Shown piece by piece: positions 35,401-46,565 of a DNA stretch of 64,000 bases. The stretch spans positions 62,001 through 126,000 of the forward strand of contig NZ_MBEI01000066.1 of NCBI RefSeq assembly GCF_001953985.1. Direction: 5' to 3'. Positions within the stretch are counted from its first letter, which is position 1; each line of letters opens with the position of its first letter. The notes beneath the pieces are model-generated. The model saw only the letters and a list, made by a program, of their open reading frames with translations. It made no database searches and was not told the DNA's origin. Origin of the DNA: Mycobacterium colombiense. GTDB taxonomy: Bacteria; Actinomycetota; Actinomycetes; Mycobacteriales; Mycobacteriaceae. The position numbers and the translations under genes are program-made.

Positions 35401-37227
35401 TCAGAACGCCTCTTCGGCCACCTTCATGATCTCGTCGTCGATGGCCTCGATGACGCCGCGCAGCGAGGTGAGCTTCGGCAGCATGTTTTTGGCGAAGAAC
35501 CCGGCGGTCGCGATCTTGCCCCGGTAGAACGCTTCGTCATTCCCGGCGCCATCGGCCAGCGCGCGGGTGGCGATCTCGGCCTGCACCAGCAACCGCCAGC
35601 CGATCAGCAGATCGCCGACCGCGAGTAGATAGCGCACCGATCCCAGCCCCACCTTGTAGATCTCTTCTGCCTGTTGGGCCGCCGACATGAGGTAGCCCGT
35701 CAGCGCGCCCGTCATCGCCGTCACATCGTCGTACGCGGTCTGCACCAGCTGGGCGATCGGCTTGAGCGTCTCGTCGCAGTCGTCGATGGTCGCGGTGATC
35801 TGAGCCGTCAAGAACTGCAGGGCCTGACCCCGGTCGCGCACGATCTTGCGGAAGAAGAAGTCCAGCGCCTGGATGGCGGTGGTGCCCTCATAGAGGGAAT
35901 CGATCTTGGAATCCCGGATGTACTGCTCGAGCGGATAGTCGGCCAAAAAGCCGGAACCGCCCAGCGTCTGCAGCGACTCGGTCAGCACCTCGTAGGCCCG
36001 CTCCGAGCTGACCCCCTTGACGATCGGCAGCAGCAGATCGTCGATGCGGTGCGCCATCTCGGGATCGGCACCCGAAACACGTTGGGCCACAGCGTCATCC
36101 TGATGGGCGGCGGCATACATGTAGAGCGCGCGCAGGCCCTCCGCGTACGCCTTCTGGGTCATCAGGCTGCGGCGCACGTCGGGGTGGTGGATGATCGTGA
36201 CCCGCGGCGCGGTCTTGTCGGACATCTGCGTCAGATCCGCACCCTGCACCCGCTCCTTGGCGAAGGCCAGCGCGTTCAGGTAACCGGTGGACAGCGTGCC
36301 GGCCGCTTTGACGCCAATCGTCATGCGCGCCTGCTCGATCACGGTGAACATCTGCGCGATACCCCGGTGCACATCACCGACCAGGTAGCCGACGGCGGGC
36401 ACATCCGTTGCGCCGAAAGTTAATTCGCATGTGGGGGAGGACTTGATGCCCATCTTGTGCTCCACCCCGGTGACGTAAACCCCGTTGCGGGGGCCGAGTT
36501 CGAAGGTGTCGGGGTCGAACAGGAAGTTGGGCACGTAGAACAGGCTCAGCCCCTTGGTGCCCGGTCCGGCGCCCTCCGGGCGGGCCAGCACCAGATGGAA
36601 GATGTTCTCGGCGGTATCGCCCACGTCGCCGCCGGAGATGAAGCGCTTCACGCCCTCGATGTGCCAGGTGCCGTCGGGTTGTTCGATGGCCTTGGCGCGG
36701 CCGGCGCCGACGTCGGAGCCCGCGTCGGGCTCGGTGAGCACCATCGTGGCCGCCCAGCCCCGCTCCACGCCTTGCGCCGCCCATTGCCGCTGCTGCTCGT
36801 TGCCCTCGACATACAACGCCTGAGACATGAACGGGCCCAGGCAATAGAAATTCGCCGACGGATTGGCGCAGATGAGCATCTCGTTGACCGCCCACGCCAG
36901 CGGTGGCGGGGCCGGCATGCCGCCGATCTCCTCGGCCATGCCCAGCCGCCACCAGCCGGCCTCCTTGAGTGCCGCCACCGTCTTGGCCAACTCGTCGGGC
37001 ACCGTGATCTTGTGCTCGGCCGGGTCGAATACCGGCGGATTGCGGTCGGCGAAGGCGAAGGATTCGGCCACCGGACCTTCGGCGAGGCGAGCGGCTTCGG
37101 CCAATATCGTTTTGACCGTGTCCTCGTCGAGGTCGCTGTAGCCGCCGGTGCCCAAAACGGCGCCGACATCGAGCACTTCGAAAAGGTTGAACTCGATATC
37201 ACGAACGTTTGCGATGTAGTGGCCCAA
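35401..37227 (-). CDS. fadE15: Acyl-CoA dehydrogenase FadE15-like
   Basis: FAD-dependent acyl-CoA dehydrogenase of the long type (608 residues). It has the acyl-CoA dehydrogenase signature MVLTEPDAGSDVG, a substrate-loop FISGGDVG, the TGVEHKMGIKSSPT region and a C-terminal extension typical of this family. The TTG at 37227 is preceded by GAGGGA. In M. tuberculosis the same position holds Rv1467c (609 residues). Probably acts in fatty-acid or lipid beta-oxidation; the chain length is unknown. Confidence 0.92.
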   Translation of the reverse strand: MGHYIANVRDIEFNLFEVLDVGAVLGTGGYSDLDEDTVKTILAEAARLAEGPVAESFAFADRNPPVFDPAEHKITVPDELAKTVAALKEAGWWRLGMAEEIGGMPAPPPLAWAVNEMLICANPSANFYCLGPFMSQALYVEGNEQQRQWAAQGVERGWAATMVLTEPDAGSDVGAGRAKAIEQPDGTWHIEGVKRFISGGDVGDTAENIFHLVLARPEGAGPGTKGLSLFYVPNFLFDPDTFELGPRNGVYVTGVEHKMGIKSSPTCELTFGATDVPAVGYLVGDVHRGIAQMFTVIEQARMTIGVKAAGTLSTGYLNALAFAKERVQGADLTQMSDKTAPRVTIIHHPDVRRSLMTQKAYAEGLRALYMYAAAHQDDAVAQRVSGADPEMAHRIDDLLLPIVKGVSSERAYEVLTESLQTLGGSGFLADYPLEQYIRDSKIDSLYEGTTAIQALDFFFRKIVRDRGQALQFLTAQITATIDDCDETLKPIAQLVQTAYDDVTAMTGALTGYLMSAAQQAEEIYKVGLGSVRYLLAVGDLLIGWRLLVQAEIATRALADGAGNDEAFYRGKIATAGFFAKNMLPKLTSLRGVIEAIDDEIMKVAEEAF

Positions 37228-37413
37228 CGCGATTCCCTCACTGGTCCTCGAGGCGGCGGATCGTCAGGCACAGTCTGTCGGACGCGGGAAAACGTACGCA
37301 ACCGTAACCAGCGCCGGTCCGGCAGGAGGTAGCGGCCCCGCCCGCCGATAGCCGTATTCCGAACTCCTGACCCACCGGGGAACATCGGGTCGGCGCCGGG
37401 CGTTACGGCAAAT

Positions 37414-37767
37414 GTGACAACACTTGATCTCACCGCTGAGAAGTTCAACGAAACCATCGAGGGCAACGACATCGTGCTCGTCGACTTCTGGGCGTCCTGG
37501 TGCGGCCCATGCCGCCAGTTCGGTCCCACTTTCCAGGCGTCGGCGGAAAAACACCCCGACATCGTGCACGCCAAGGTCGACACCGAGGCCGAACAACAGC
37601 TGGCCGCGGCCGCCCAGATCCGGTCCATCCCGACGCTGATGGCGTTCAAGAAGGGCAAACTGCTCTTCAACCAGCCCGGTGCCCTGCCGCCGGCCGCCCT
37701 GGAGGACCTCGTCCAGCAAGTCCGCGCCTTCGACGTCGACGCCGCCGAGGCCGGGCAGGCCGAATAA
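37414..37767 (+). CDS. trxA: Thioredoxin
   Basis: Small cytoplasmic dithiol redox protein. The 117 residues have the complete active site WASWCGPCRQFGP and the cis-proline loop RSIPTLMAFKKG. The GTG at 37414 has no good ribosome site upstream, so the message may be leaderless. M. tuberculosis has trxA and a second thioredoxin gene around this position; only one copy is seen here. Confidence 0.95.
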   Translation: MTTLDLTAEKFNETIEGNDIVLVDFWASWCGPCRQFGPTFQASAEKHPDIVHAKVDTEAEQQLAAAAQIRSIPTLMAFKKGKLLFNQPGALPPAALEDLVQQVRAFDVDAAEAGQAE

Positions 37768-37822
37768 GCTCCACGTCGCGCTGCGCGCTGAACCACGGTT
37801 AGCTACGCGCTAGGTTGCATGG

Positions 37823-38632
37823 GTGAGTTTGGTACTGGTAGATCACCCGCGGCCCGGCGTCGCGCTGATAACGCTGAATCGGCCCGAGCGGATGAACTCC
37901 ATGGCGTTCGACGTCATGCTCCCGCTCAAGGAGGCCCTGGAAAGGGTCACCTACGACAATTCGGTGCGCGTGGTCGTGCTGACCGGGGCCGGTCGCGGCT
38001 TCTCCTCCGGCGCCGATCACAAGTCGGCGGGCACGGTGCCCCACGTCGAGGGCCTGACCCGCCCGACCTACGCGCTGCGCTCCATGGAGATCCTCGACGA
38101 GGTCATCCTGGCGCTGCGCCGGCTGCACCAACCGGTGATCGCCGCGGTCAACGGCCCCGCCATCGGCGGGGGCCTGTGCCTGGCCCTGGCCGCCGACATC
38201 CGCGTGGCCTCGACCAGCGCGTACTTCCGCGCCGCCGGCATCAACAACGGGCTGACCGCCAGCGAACTGGGGCTGTCCTACCTGCTGCCGCGGGCCATCG
38301 GCTCGTCGCGCGCCTTCGAGATCATGCTGACCGGTCGCGACATCACCGCCGAGGAGGCCGAGCGCATCGGGCTGGTGTCCAACCAGGTGCCCGACGAGCA
38401 GCTGCTGGACACCTGCTACGCCATCGCAGCGCGGATAGCGGCCTTCTCGCGGCCGGGCATCGAGTTGACCAAGCGCACGCTGTGGAGTGGACTGGACGCC
38501 GGTAGCCTGGAAGGGCACATGCAAGCCGAAGGCTTGGGACAGCTTTTCGTCCGCCTGCTCACCGCCAACTTCGAAGAAGCGGTTGCCGCGCGCGCAGAAC
38601 GACGACCACCGGCGTTCACCGACGACAAATAG
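37823..38632 (+). CDS. echA12: Enoyl-CoA hydratase/isomerase family protein
   Basis: Crotonase-fold enzyme, 269 residues. The oxyanion-hole segments are GAGRGFSSGADH and NGPAIGGGLCLALAADIR. The second catalytic Glu position lies in GLTASELGLSYLLPR, which keeps a Glu but in a modified context, so hydratase activity is likely though not certain. Position matches Rv1472. It sits between thioredoxin and the ABC-F gene. Confidence 0.9.
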   Translation: MSLVLVDHPRPGVALITLNRPERMNSMAFDVMLPLKEALERVTYDNSVRVVVLTGAGRGFSSGADHKSAGTVPHVEGLTRPTYALRSMEILDEVILALRRLHQPVIAAVNGPAIGGGLCLALAADIRVASTSAYFRAAGINNGLTASELGLSYLLPRAIGSSRAFEIMLTGRDITAEEAERIGLVSNQVPDEQLLDTCYAIAARIAAFSRPGIELTKRTLWSGLDAGSLEGHMQAEGLGQLFVRLLTANFEEAVAARAERRPPAFTDDK

Positions 38633-38658
38633 GCGTCTTTTCAACAAGGAGAGCGATC

Positions 38659-40296
38659 GTGATCACGGCCACGGACCTCGAGGTCCGCGCTGGTGCGCGC
38701 ATCCTGCTCTCCCCGGACGGTCCCGACCTGCGCGTGCAACCCGGCGACCGGATCGGGCTGGTGGGCCGCAACGGCGCCGGTAAGACCACCACGCTGCGCA
38801 TCCTGGCGGGGGAGACCGAGCCCTACGCGGGCGCGATCCACCGCGCCGGCGAAATCGGTTATCTGCCACAGGATCCCAAAGAGGGCGACCTCGACGTGCT
38901 GGCCCGCGACCGGGTGCTGTCGGCGCGCGGGCTTGACGTGTTGCTGACCGACCTGGAAAAGCAGCAGGCGTTGATGGCCGAGGTCGCCGATGACGACGCC
39001 CGCGACCGCGCGATCCGCCGGTACGGGCAGCTGGAGGAGCGTTTCGTCGCCCTGGGCGGTTATGGCGCGGAAAGCGAAGCGAGCCGCATCTGCGCGAGTC
39101 TCGGCCTGCCGGAACGGGTGCTGACGCAGCAGCTGCGCACGCTGTCCGGTGGGCAGCGCCGCCGGGTCGAGCTGGCCCGCATCCTGTTCGCCGCATCCGA
39201 GGGTGGCGCGGGGATGTCGGGTTCGTCGACCACGCTGCTGCTCGACGAGCCGACCAACCACCTGGACGCGGATTCCATCGGCTGGCTGCGCGACTTCCTG
39301 CGCGCGCACACCGGCGGGCTGGTGATCATCAGCCACAACGTCGAACTGCTCGCCGATGTCGTCAACCGGGTGTGGTTCCTGGACGCGGTGCGCGGCGAGG
39401 TCGACGTCTACAACATGACGTGGCAGAAATACCTCGACGCGCGCGCCACCGACGAGCAGCGCCGGCGCCGGGAACGCGCGAACGCCGAACGCAAGGCCAC
39501 CGCGCTGCGCTCGCAGGCCGCCAAGCTCGGCGCCAAGGCCACCAAAGCCGTTGCCGCGCAAAACATGTTGCGCCGTGCCGACCGGATGATGGCCGCGCTC
39601 GACGACGAGCGGGTGGCCGACAAGGTGGCTCGGATCAAGTTTCCCAACCCGGCCGCGTGCGGGCGCACGCCGCTGGTGGCCAGCGGGCTGAGCAAGTCCT
39701 ACGGGTCGCTGGAGGTGTTCACCGGTGTCGACCTGGCGATCGACCGCGGCTCGCGGGTGGTGGTGCTGGGCCTCAACGGCGCCGGCAAGACCACCCTGCT
39801 GAGAATCCTGGCCGGCACCGAGGCGCCCGACACCGGGGGACTCGAGCCCGGGCACGGGCTGCGGATCGGCTACTTCGCCCAGGAGCACGACACGCTCGAC
39901 AACGATGCGACCGTGTGGGAGAACATCCGTCACGCCGCACCGGATTCGGGCGAGCAGGACCTGCGCGGCCTGTTGGGCGCCTTCATGTTCAGCGGCCCCC
40001 AGCTCGACCAGCCGGCGGGCACCCTGTCCGGCGGCGAGAAGACCCGGCTCGCGCTGGCCGGTTTGGTGGCCTCCACCGCCAACGTGTTGCTGCTCGACGA
40101 GCCGACCAATAACCTCGACCCGGCCTCGCGCGAGCAGGTGCTCGACGCGCTGCGCAGTTACCAGGGCGCGGTGGTGTTGGTGACGCACGACCCGGGTGCC
40201 GCCGAGGCGCTCGACCCGCAGCGCGTCGTGCTGCTGCCCGACGGCACCGAGGACTTCTGGTCCGACGAATACCGGGATCTCATCGAGCTCGCCTGA
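38659..40296 (+). CDS. ABC-F family ATPase
   Basis: Soluble ATPase with two ABC domains and no membrane segments, 545 residues. The first domain has GRNGAGKTTT, LSGGQRRRVELARIL and LLLDEPTNHLD; the second has GLNGAGKTTLL, LSGGEKTRLALAGL and LLLDEPTNNLD. Between them is a charged helical linker (DEQRRRRERANAERKATAL), the ribosome-reaching P-site tip of ABC-F proteins. Such proteins act on the ribosome as translation factors or in antibiotic protection, not as transporters. The GTG at 38659 follows AAGGAGAG. Equivalent to Rv1473. Confidence 0.93.
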   Translation: MITATDLEVRAGARILLSPDGPDLRVQPGDRIGLVGRNGAGKTTTLRILAGETEPYAGAIHRAGEIGYLPQDPKEGDLDVLARDRVLSARGLDVLLTDLEKQQALMAEVADDDARDRAIRRYGQLEERFVALGGYGAESEASRICASLGLPERVLTQQLRTLSGGQRRRVELARILFAASEGGAGMSGSSTTLLLDEPTNHLDADSIGWLRDFLRAHTGGLVIISHNVELLADVVNRVWFLDAVRGEVDVYNMTWQKYLDARATDEQRRRRERANAERKATALRSQAAKLGAKATKAVAAQNMLRRADRMMAALDDERVADKVARIKFPNPAACGRTPLVASGLSKSYGSLEVFTGVDLAIDRGSRVVVLGLNGAGKTTLLRILAGTEAPDTGGLEPGHGLRIGYFAQEHDTLDNDATVWENIRHAAPDSGEQDLRGLLGAFMFSGPQLDQPAGTLSGGEKTRLALAGLVASTANVLLLDEPTNNLDPASREQVLDALRSYQGAVVLVTHDPGAAEALDPQRVVLLPDGTEDFWSDEYRDLIELA

Positions 40297-40320
40297 TTTC
40301 GCGTGCGATTTGGCGAAATC
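40295..40320 (+). terminator. Hairpin overlapping the ABC-F stop
   Basis: GATTTCGC (40295-40302) pairs perfectly with GCGAAATC (40313-40320) over a ten-base loop, beginning inside the TGA stop (40294-40296). Likely terminator, or a structure affecting expression of the small HTH gene downstream. Confidence 0.45.
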
Positions 40321-40385
40321 GGCCCGCGGGCGACAGCGGCTTCTTACTCTGAGTGCTTGCGATCGTGTCCCGCGCCGGAGGAGCC

Positions 40386-40595
40386 ATGAAGAGAACACTG
40401 CACAGGTCGGCCAAGACGCGCGACCAGTTGTTGGACGAGTTGCGCCACGCCTACGAAGGCGGCGCCAGCATCCGCAGCCTGGTTGCGAAGACCGGCAGGT
40501 CGTACGGATCGGTTCATAGCTTGCTCCGCAAGTGGGGCACCACGATGCGCAGCCGCGGCGGCCCGAACCGGACCGCCAAGGTCGCGCGGGCGTAG
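40386..40595 (+). CDS. Small helix-turn-helix protein
   Basis: The 69-residue basic protein contains a single HTH (LRHAYEGGASIRSLVAKTGR followed by SYGSVHSLLRKWG), similar to the DNA-recognition end of resolvase-type or Psq-type motifs, with a basic tail. The ATG at 40386 is chosen over an in-frame TTG at 40353 because the family begins there and a GGAGGAG site precedes it. Matches the small annotated gene Rv1473A by position. Probably a DNA-binding regulator; target unknown. Confidence 0.8.
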   Translation: MKRTLHRSAKTRDQLLDELRHAYEGGASIRSLVAKTGRSYGSVHSLLRKWGTTMRSRGGPNRTAKVARA

Positions 40596-40633
40596 CGTCA
40601 CTGCGAAATCTCGTCCCCTTGTTCGCAGTGACG
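40596..40633. terminator. Perfect bidirectional hairpin between convergent stop codons
   Basis: CGTCACTGCGAA (40596-40607) and TTCGCAGTGACG (40622-40633) form a perfect 12-bp stem with a 14-base loop. It fills exactly the 38 bases between the stop of the small HTH gene (ends 40595) and the stop of acnR (starts 40634). Confidence 0.75.
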
Positions 40634-41215
40634 TTACGATCGCTTCTCAGAGTCGTTGCGGCGCACCGAGTTTTCCACCAGGTCCAGGACCGCGGATAGG
40701 CGCTCCGGGTCCTCGCCGGACGCCGAGCGGGCCACCAGGCCGTCGAGCACCAACTCGAGATAGCACTGCAGCACGTCGCCGGGCACGTCGTCGCGCACCC
40801 GGTGTGCCTCCGTCTGCCGGCGCAACCGATCGGTGGTCGCCGCCGCCAGCTCGGCCGAACGCTCCGCCCATCCCTGGCTGAAGGCGGGATCGTTGCGCAG
40901 CTTGCGGGCGATCTCCAATCTGGTGGCCAGCCAGTCGAACTGGTCCGGCGCGGCCAGCATGTCGCGCATCACCTGGATGAGTCCCGCGCGGGACGCCACG
41001 TCGGCCATCCGCTCGGCGTCCTCGTCGGCGAGGGCGAAAAACAGCGCGTCCTTGTCCCGGAAGTGGTGGAAGATCGCGCCGCGCGACATCCCGATCGCCT
41101 TCTCCAGCCGGCGCACCGTCGCTTTCTCGTAGCCGTATTCGGCGAAGCAACGGCGGGCGCCGTCGAGGATCTGGCGGCGTCGGGCCGCCAGATGGTCCTC
41201 GCTGACCTTGGGCAC
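40634..41215 (-). CDS. acnR: TetR-family repressor of aconitase
   Basis: Transcription repressor, 193 residues. The N-terminal TetR helix-turn-helix reads ATVRRLEKAIGMSRGAIFHHFRDKDALF (in two parts around residues 30-57), followed by the ligand domain. GTG 41215 is chosen because MPKVSEDHL-like residues begin the known mycobacterial orthologue (Rv1474c); the longer frame from 41311 runs into acn. It lies 25 bases after acn on the same strand, as AcnR does in corynebacteria, and an AcnR-type operator precedes acn. Confidence 0.92.
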   Translation of the reverse strand: MPKVSEDHLAARRRQILDGARRCFAEYGYEKATVRRLEKAIGMSRGAIFHHFRDKDALFFALADEDAERMADVASRAGLIQVMRDMLAAPDQFDWLATRLEIARKLRNDPAFSQGWAERSAELAAATTDRLRRQTEAHRVRDDVPGDVLQCYLELVLDGLVARSASGEDPERLSAVLDLVENSVRRNDSEKRS

Positions 41216-41240
41216 GGGGGTAGGTGGATTCGGGCCGGGA

Positions 41241-44072
<2,832 letters not shown>

Positions 44073-44133
44073 TTCAACTCCCAGAGTCTTTAGTTCTCCC
44101 ACCGCGACGGGCCGTGTCGGCGGTGCGGTACTA

Positions 44134-44156
44134 ACTTTAACAGTACGCTTGTCCTG
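44134..44156 (-). promoter_or_regulatory. AcnR operator and probable -10 of acn
   Basis: Read on the minus strand, CAGGACAAGCGTACTG (44156-44141) fits the AcnR consensus CAGNACnnncGTACTG described for corynebacteria and mycobacteria. TAAAGT (44139-44134) immediately downstream is a good -10 (TANNNT). The operator would thus sit in the -35/-10 spacer, about 69 bases before the acn start, a repressing position. Confidence 0.75.
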
Positions 44157-44237
44157 CATTACGGCGGCACTCTCGATTTCAGTCTTGTCGGCGCGGCCGC
44201 CGGTTTAAACCCCCGACGGCTCCGATCCTGGCCGACC

Positions 44238-44283
44238 GTCACACTAGAGTGACCGCCGTGGCCGAGAGTCACGCCAGCGTGAC
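44238..44283. promoter_or_regulatory. Two GTCAC-N6-GTGAC palindromes, 30 bp apart
   Basis: GTCAC-ACTAGA-GTGAC (44238-44253) and GTCAC-GCCAGC-GTGAC (44268-44283) lie on one face of the DNA just upstream of the Rv1476-like gene (ATG 44307). The paired spacing suggests an operator for a dimeric regulator. I do not recognise the regulator. Confidence 0.55.
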
Positions 44284-44306
44284 CGCGCAGCAGGAAGGAC
44301 CGCGAA

Positions 44307-44855
44307 ATGACCGGGCTCGATTCCGTCGTCCTGCCGCTCTACATTCCGGTGGACGTCGACATGACCATGGTGAAGGCTCAGGTCGCCGCCACCGGCGTCA
44401 GCGCCGCGCCGTCGGCGATGCCGGGACTGCTCGACGTGGTCAACCAGGCGCACGCCGAGGGCATCAACCTCAAGATCGTGCTGCTCGACCACAACCCCCC
44501 GAACGACACCCCGTTGCGCGACATCTCGACGGTGGTCGGGGCGGACTATCACGACGCGACGGTGCTGACGCTCAGCCCGAGCTACGTCGGCAGCTACAGC
44601 ACTCAGTTCCCCCGCGTCACGCTCGAGGCCGGCGAGGACATCGCCAAGACGGGCAACCCGGTGGTCTCCGCGCAGCATTTCTTGCACGAGTTGGACACGC
44701 CCGAGTTTCCCTGGACCGGGCTGACGATTTTCCTGTTGATCGCCGTGTTCGCGGCGGCCGTCGGCACCCGGTTGTTGCAGTTGCGTAGCAAGCGCTCAGC
44801 AACGACGGACGACACCACGGCGGCCCCCGCCGCCGACACCGATACCGCCGTGTAG
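44307..44855 (+). CDS. Rv1476-like membrane protein (DUF6676-type)
   Basis: The 182 residues are mostly extracytoplasmic or cytoplasmic soluble sequence (about 1-130, alpha/beta pattern with VVLPLYIPVDVDMTMVKAQ at the start) followed by one transmembrane helix (about 133-155) and a Thr/Ala-rich tail. Orthologues lie just upstream of ripA in mycobacteria, which suggests an envelope or cell-division role. The ATG is preceded by GGAAGGA. The function is unknown. Confidence 0.85.
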   Translation: MTGLDSVVLPLYIPVDVDMTMVKAQVAATGVSAAPSAMPGLLDVVNQAHAEGINLKIVLLDHNPPNDTPLRDISTVVGADYHDATVLTLSPSYVGSYSTQFPRVTLEAGEDIAKTGNPVVSAQHFLHELDTPEFPWTGLTIFLLIAVFAAAVGTRLLQLRSKRSATTDDTTAAPAADTDTAV

Positions 44856-44921
44856 CCACCGGTATTCGCATCTTCGGGGTCTGTCGACGGGCCCTCACGG
44901 CCGACTGCGGCAAACCGGTCA

Positions 44922-44938
44922 GGTCACTGTTCGGTCAC
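44922..44938. promoter_or_regulatory. 11-bp-period direct repeat upstream of ripA (MtrA-like site)
   Basis: GGTCAC (44922-44927) repeats at 44933-44938 with exactly 11 bases between starts, as expected for tandem binding of an OmpR-family regulator. The half-site resembles the GTCACA-type repeat associated with MtrA, which is known to control ripA in mycobacteria. A small hairpin (CGCAC/GTGCG, 44945-44961) follows. The rest of the 239-base gap up to ripA shows nothing clear. Confidence 0.5.
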
Positions 44939-45094
44939 ATTAAACGCACGTAGAGAGTGCGATTTCGGTGGAGCGTTTGCACGCCCACTGGTGTGACGTA
45001 CGGTGCAAATGATGCTGGTGTTGTCTTTGGCGCCTTTCGGGGAATCTGTGGCTGGCGCCACCCGTCGTGTTGAGCCGTAGGAGACCTGAGTCGA

Positions 45095-46540
45095 ATGAGA
45101 CGGACACGCTGGGGGTCTTCTGCGCGACCGGCCGCAAGGCTGGTGCGGCCCGTCGTCCCATCCGTTTTGAGCCTGGCGCTGTTGATCGCGACGCCGGGCC
45201 TCGCGGAGGCCGATCCCACCGCCGACAACCTGGCCGCACTCATCGCCAACGTCGCCAAGGCCAACCAGCGGCTGCAGAATTTGAGCGCCGAAATCCAGAC
45301 CGAACAGGAAAGCGTCAACAAGGCTCTGGTCGACGTCGAGACCGCGCGGGACAACGCGGCCACCGCCCAGCACGATGTGGAGACCAGCCAGCAGGCGGTC
45401 AAAGACGCCAACATCGCCATCGCCGGGGCGCAGCGCCGCTTCGACACGTTCGCCGCGGCCACCTATATGAACGGTCCGTCGAACAGCTACCTGACGGCGA
45501 GCAGCCCCGACGACATCATCGCGACCGAAGCCGCCGCCAAGAACTTGACCACCAGCTCGCAGACCGTGATGGCCAAGCTGCAGCAGGCCCGCACCGAGCA
45601 GGTGAACAAGGAGTCGGCGGCCCGGCTGGCCAAGCAGAATGCGGACAAGGCCGCCGCCGACGCCAAGTCCAGCCAGGACGCCGCGGTGGCGGCGCTGACC
45701 AACTCCAAGCAGAAGTTCGACCAGCAACGCGAAGACATCATTCGCCTTGCCGCCGAACGGGATCAGGCTCAGATCAAGCTCGAGGCGGCCAAGCGCGAGG
45801 CGGCGCGGCAGTGGTCCGCCGGCGCCCGAGGGCCGGGAGCGCCCGCGTCGGGTGACCGGTGGGAGACCGGATCGGGCGGGCCGGCGCCGTCGTCCGGGGG
45901 CCGTCAGTGGGATGGCGCCTGGGACCCGACGCTGCCGATGATCCCCAGCGCCAACGTTCCCGGGGACCCGATCGCAGTGATTAACCAGGTGCTCGGCATC
46001 TCGGCCACCTCGACTCAGGTGACCGCCGGGCTGGGCCGAAACTTCTTGCAGCAGATGGGCATCCTCAAGCCCGACGACACCGGCATCACCAACGCGGCGC
46101 CCGGTGGCGTCGGCGGGCGCATTCCCCGGGTGTACGGCCGGCAGGCCACCGAATACGTGATCCGGCGCGGCATGTCGCAGATCGGCGTGCCCTACTCCTG
46201 GGGCGGCGGCAACGCGGCCGGCCCGAGCAAGGGCATCGACTCCGGGGCGGGCATCACCGGCTTCGACTGTTCGGGGCTGGTGCTGTACTCGTTCGCCGGG
46301 GTGGGCATCAAGCTGCCGCACTACTCGGGCTCGCAGTACAACCTGGGCCGCAAGATCCCGTCCTCGCAGATGCGCCGCGGCGACGTCATCTTCTACGGCC
46401 CGGGCGGCAGCCAGCACGTCACGATCTACCTCGGTGACGGTCAGATGCTCGAGGCGCCCGACATCGGGTTGAAGGTCCGCGTCGCCCCGGTGCGCACCAG
46501 CGGCATGACGCCCTACGTGGTCCGGTACATCGAATGGTGA
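45095..46540 (+). CDS. ripA: Peptidoglycan endopeptidase RipA
   Basis: Secreted NlpC/P60 D,L-endopeptidase that cleaves peptidoglycan stems at the septum. The 481 residues have a signal sequence ending near AEAD (residue 40), a long coiled-coil auto-inhibitory domain (about 43-240), a Pro/Gly-rich linker and the catalytic domain (about 345-481) with Cys392 in FDCSG, His441 in SQHVTIY and Glu453. The layout matches M. tuberculosis RipA (Rv1477, 472 residues). ripB follows after four bases plus its leader. Confidence 0.96.
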   Translation: MRRTRWGSSARPAARLVRPVVPSVLSLALLIATPGLAEADPTADNLAALIANVAKANQRLQNLSAEIQTEQESVNKALVDVETARDNAATAQHDVETSQQAVKDANIAIAGAQRRFDTFAAATYMNGPSNSYLTASSPDDIIATEAAAKNLTTSSQTVMAKLQQARTEQVNKESAARLAKQNADKAAADAKSSQDAAVAALTNSKQKFDQQREDIIRLAAERDQAQIKLEAAKREAARQWSAGARGPGAPASGDRWETGSGGPAPSSGGRQWDGAWDPTLPMIPSANVPGDPIAVINQVLGISATSTQVTAGLGRNFLQQMGILKPDDTGITNAAPGGVGGRIPRVYGRQATEYVIRRGMSQIGVPYSWGGGNAAGPSKGIDSGAGITGFDCSGLVLYSFAGVGIKLPHYSGSQYNLGRKIPSSQMRRGDVIFYGPGGSQHVTIYLGDGQMLEAPDIGLKVRVAPVRTSGMTPYVVRYIEW

Positions 46541-46565
46541 TCGAGTGAGCATTGAACGAGGAGCC

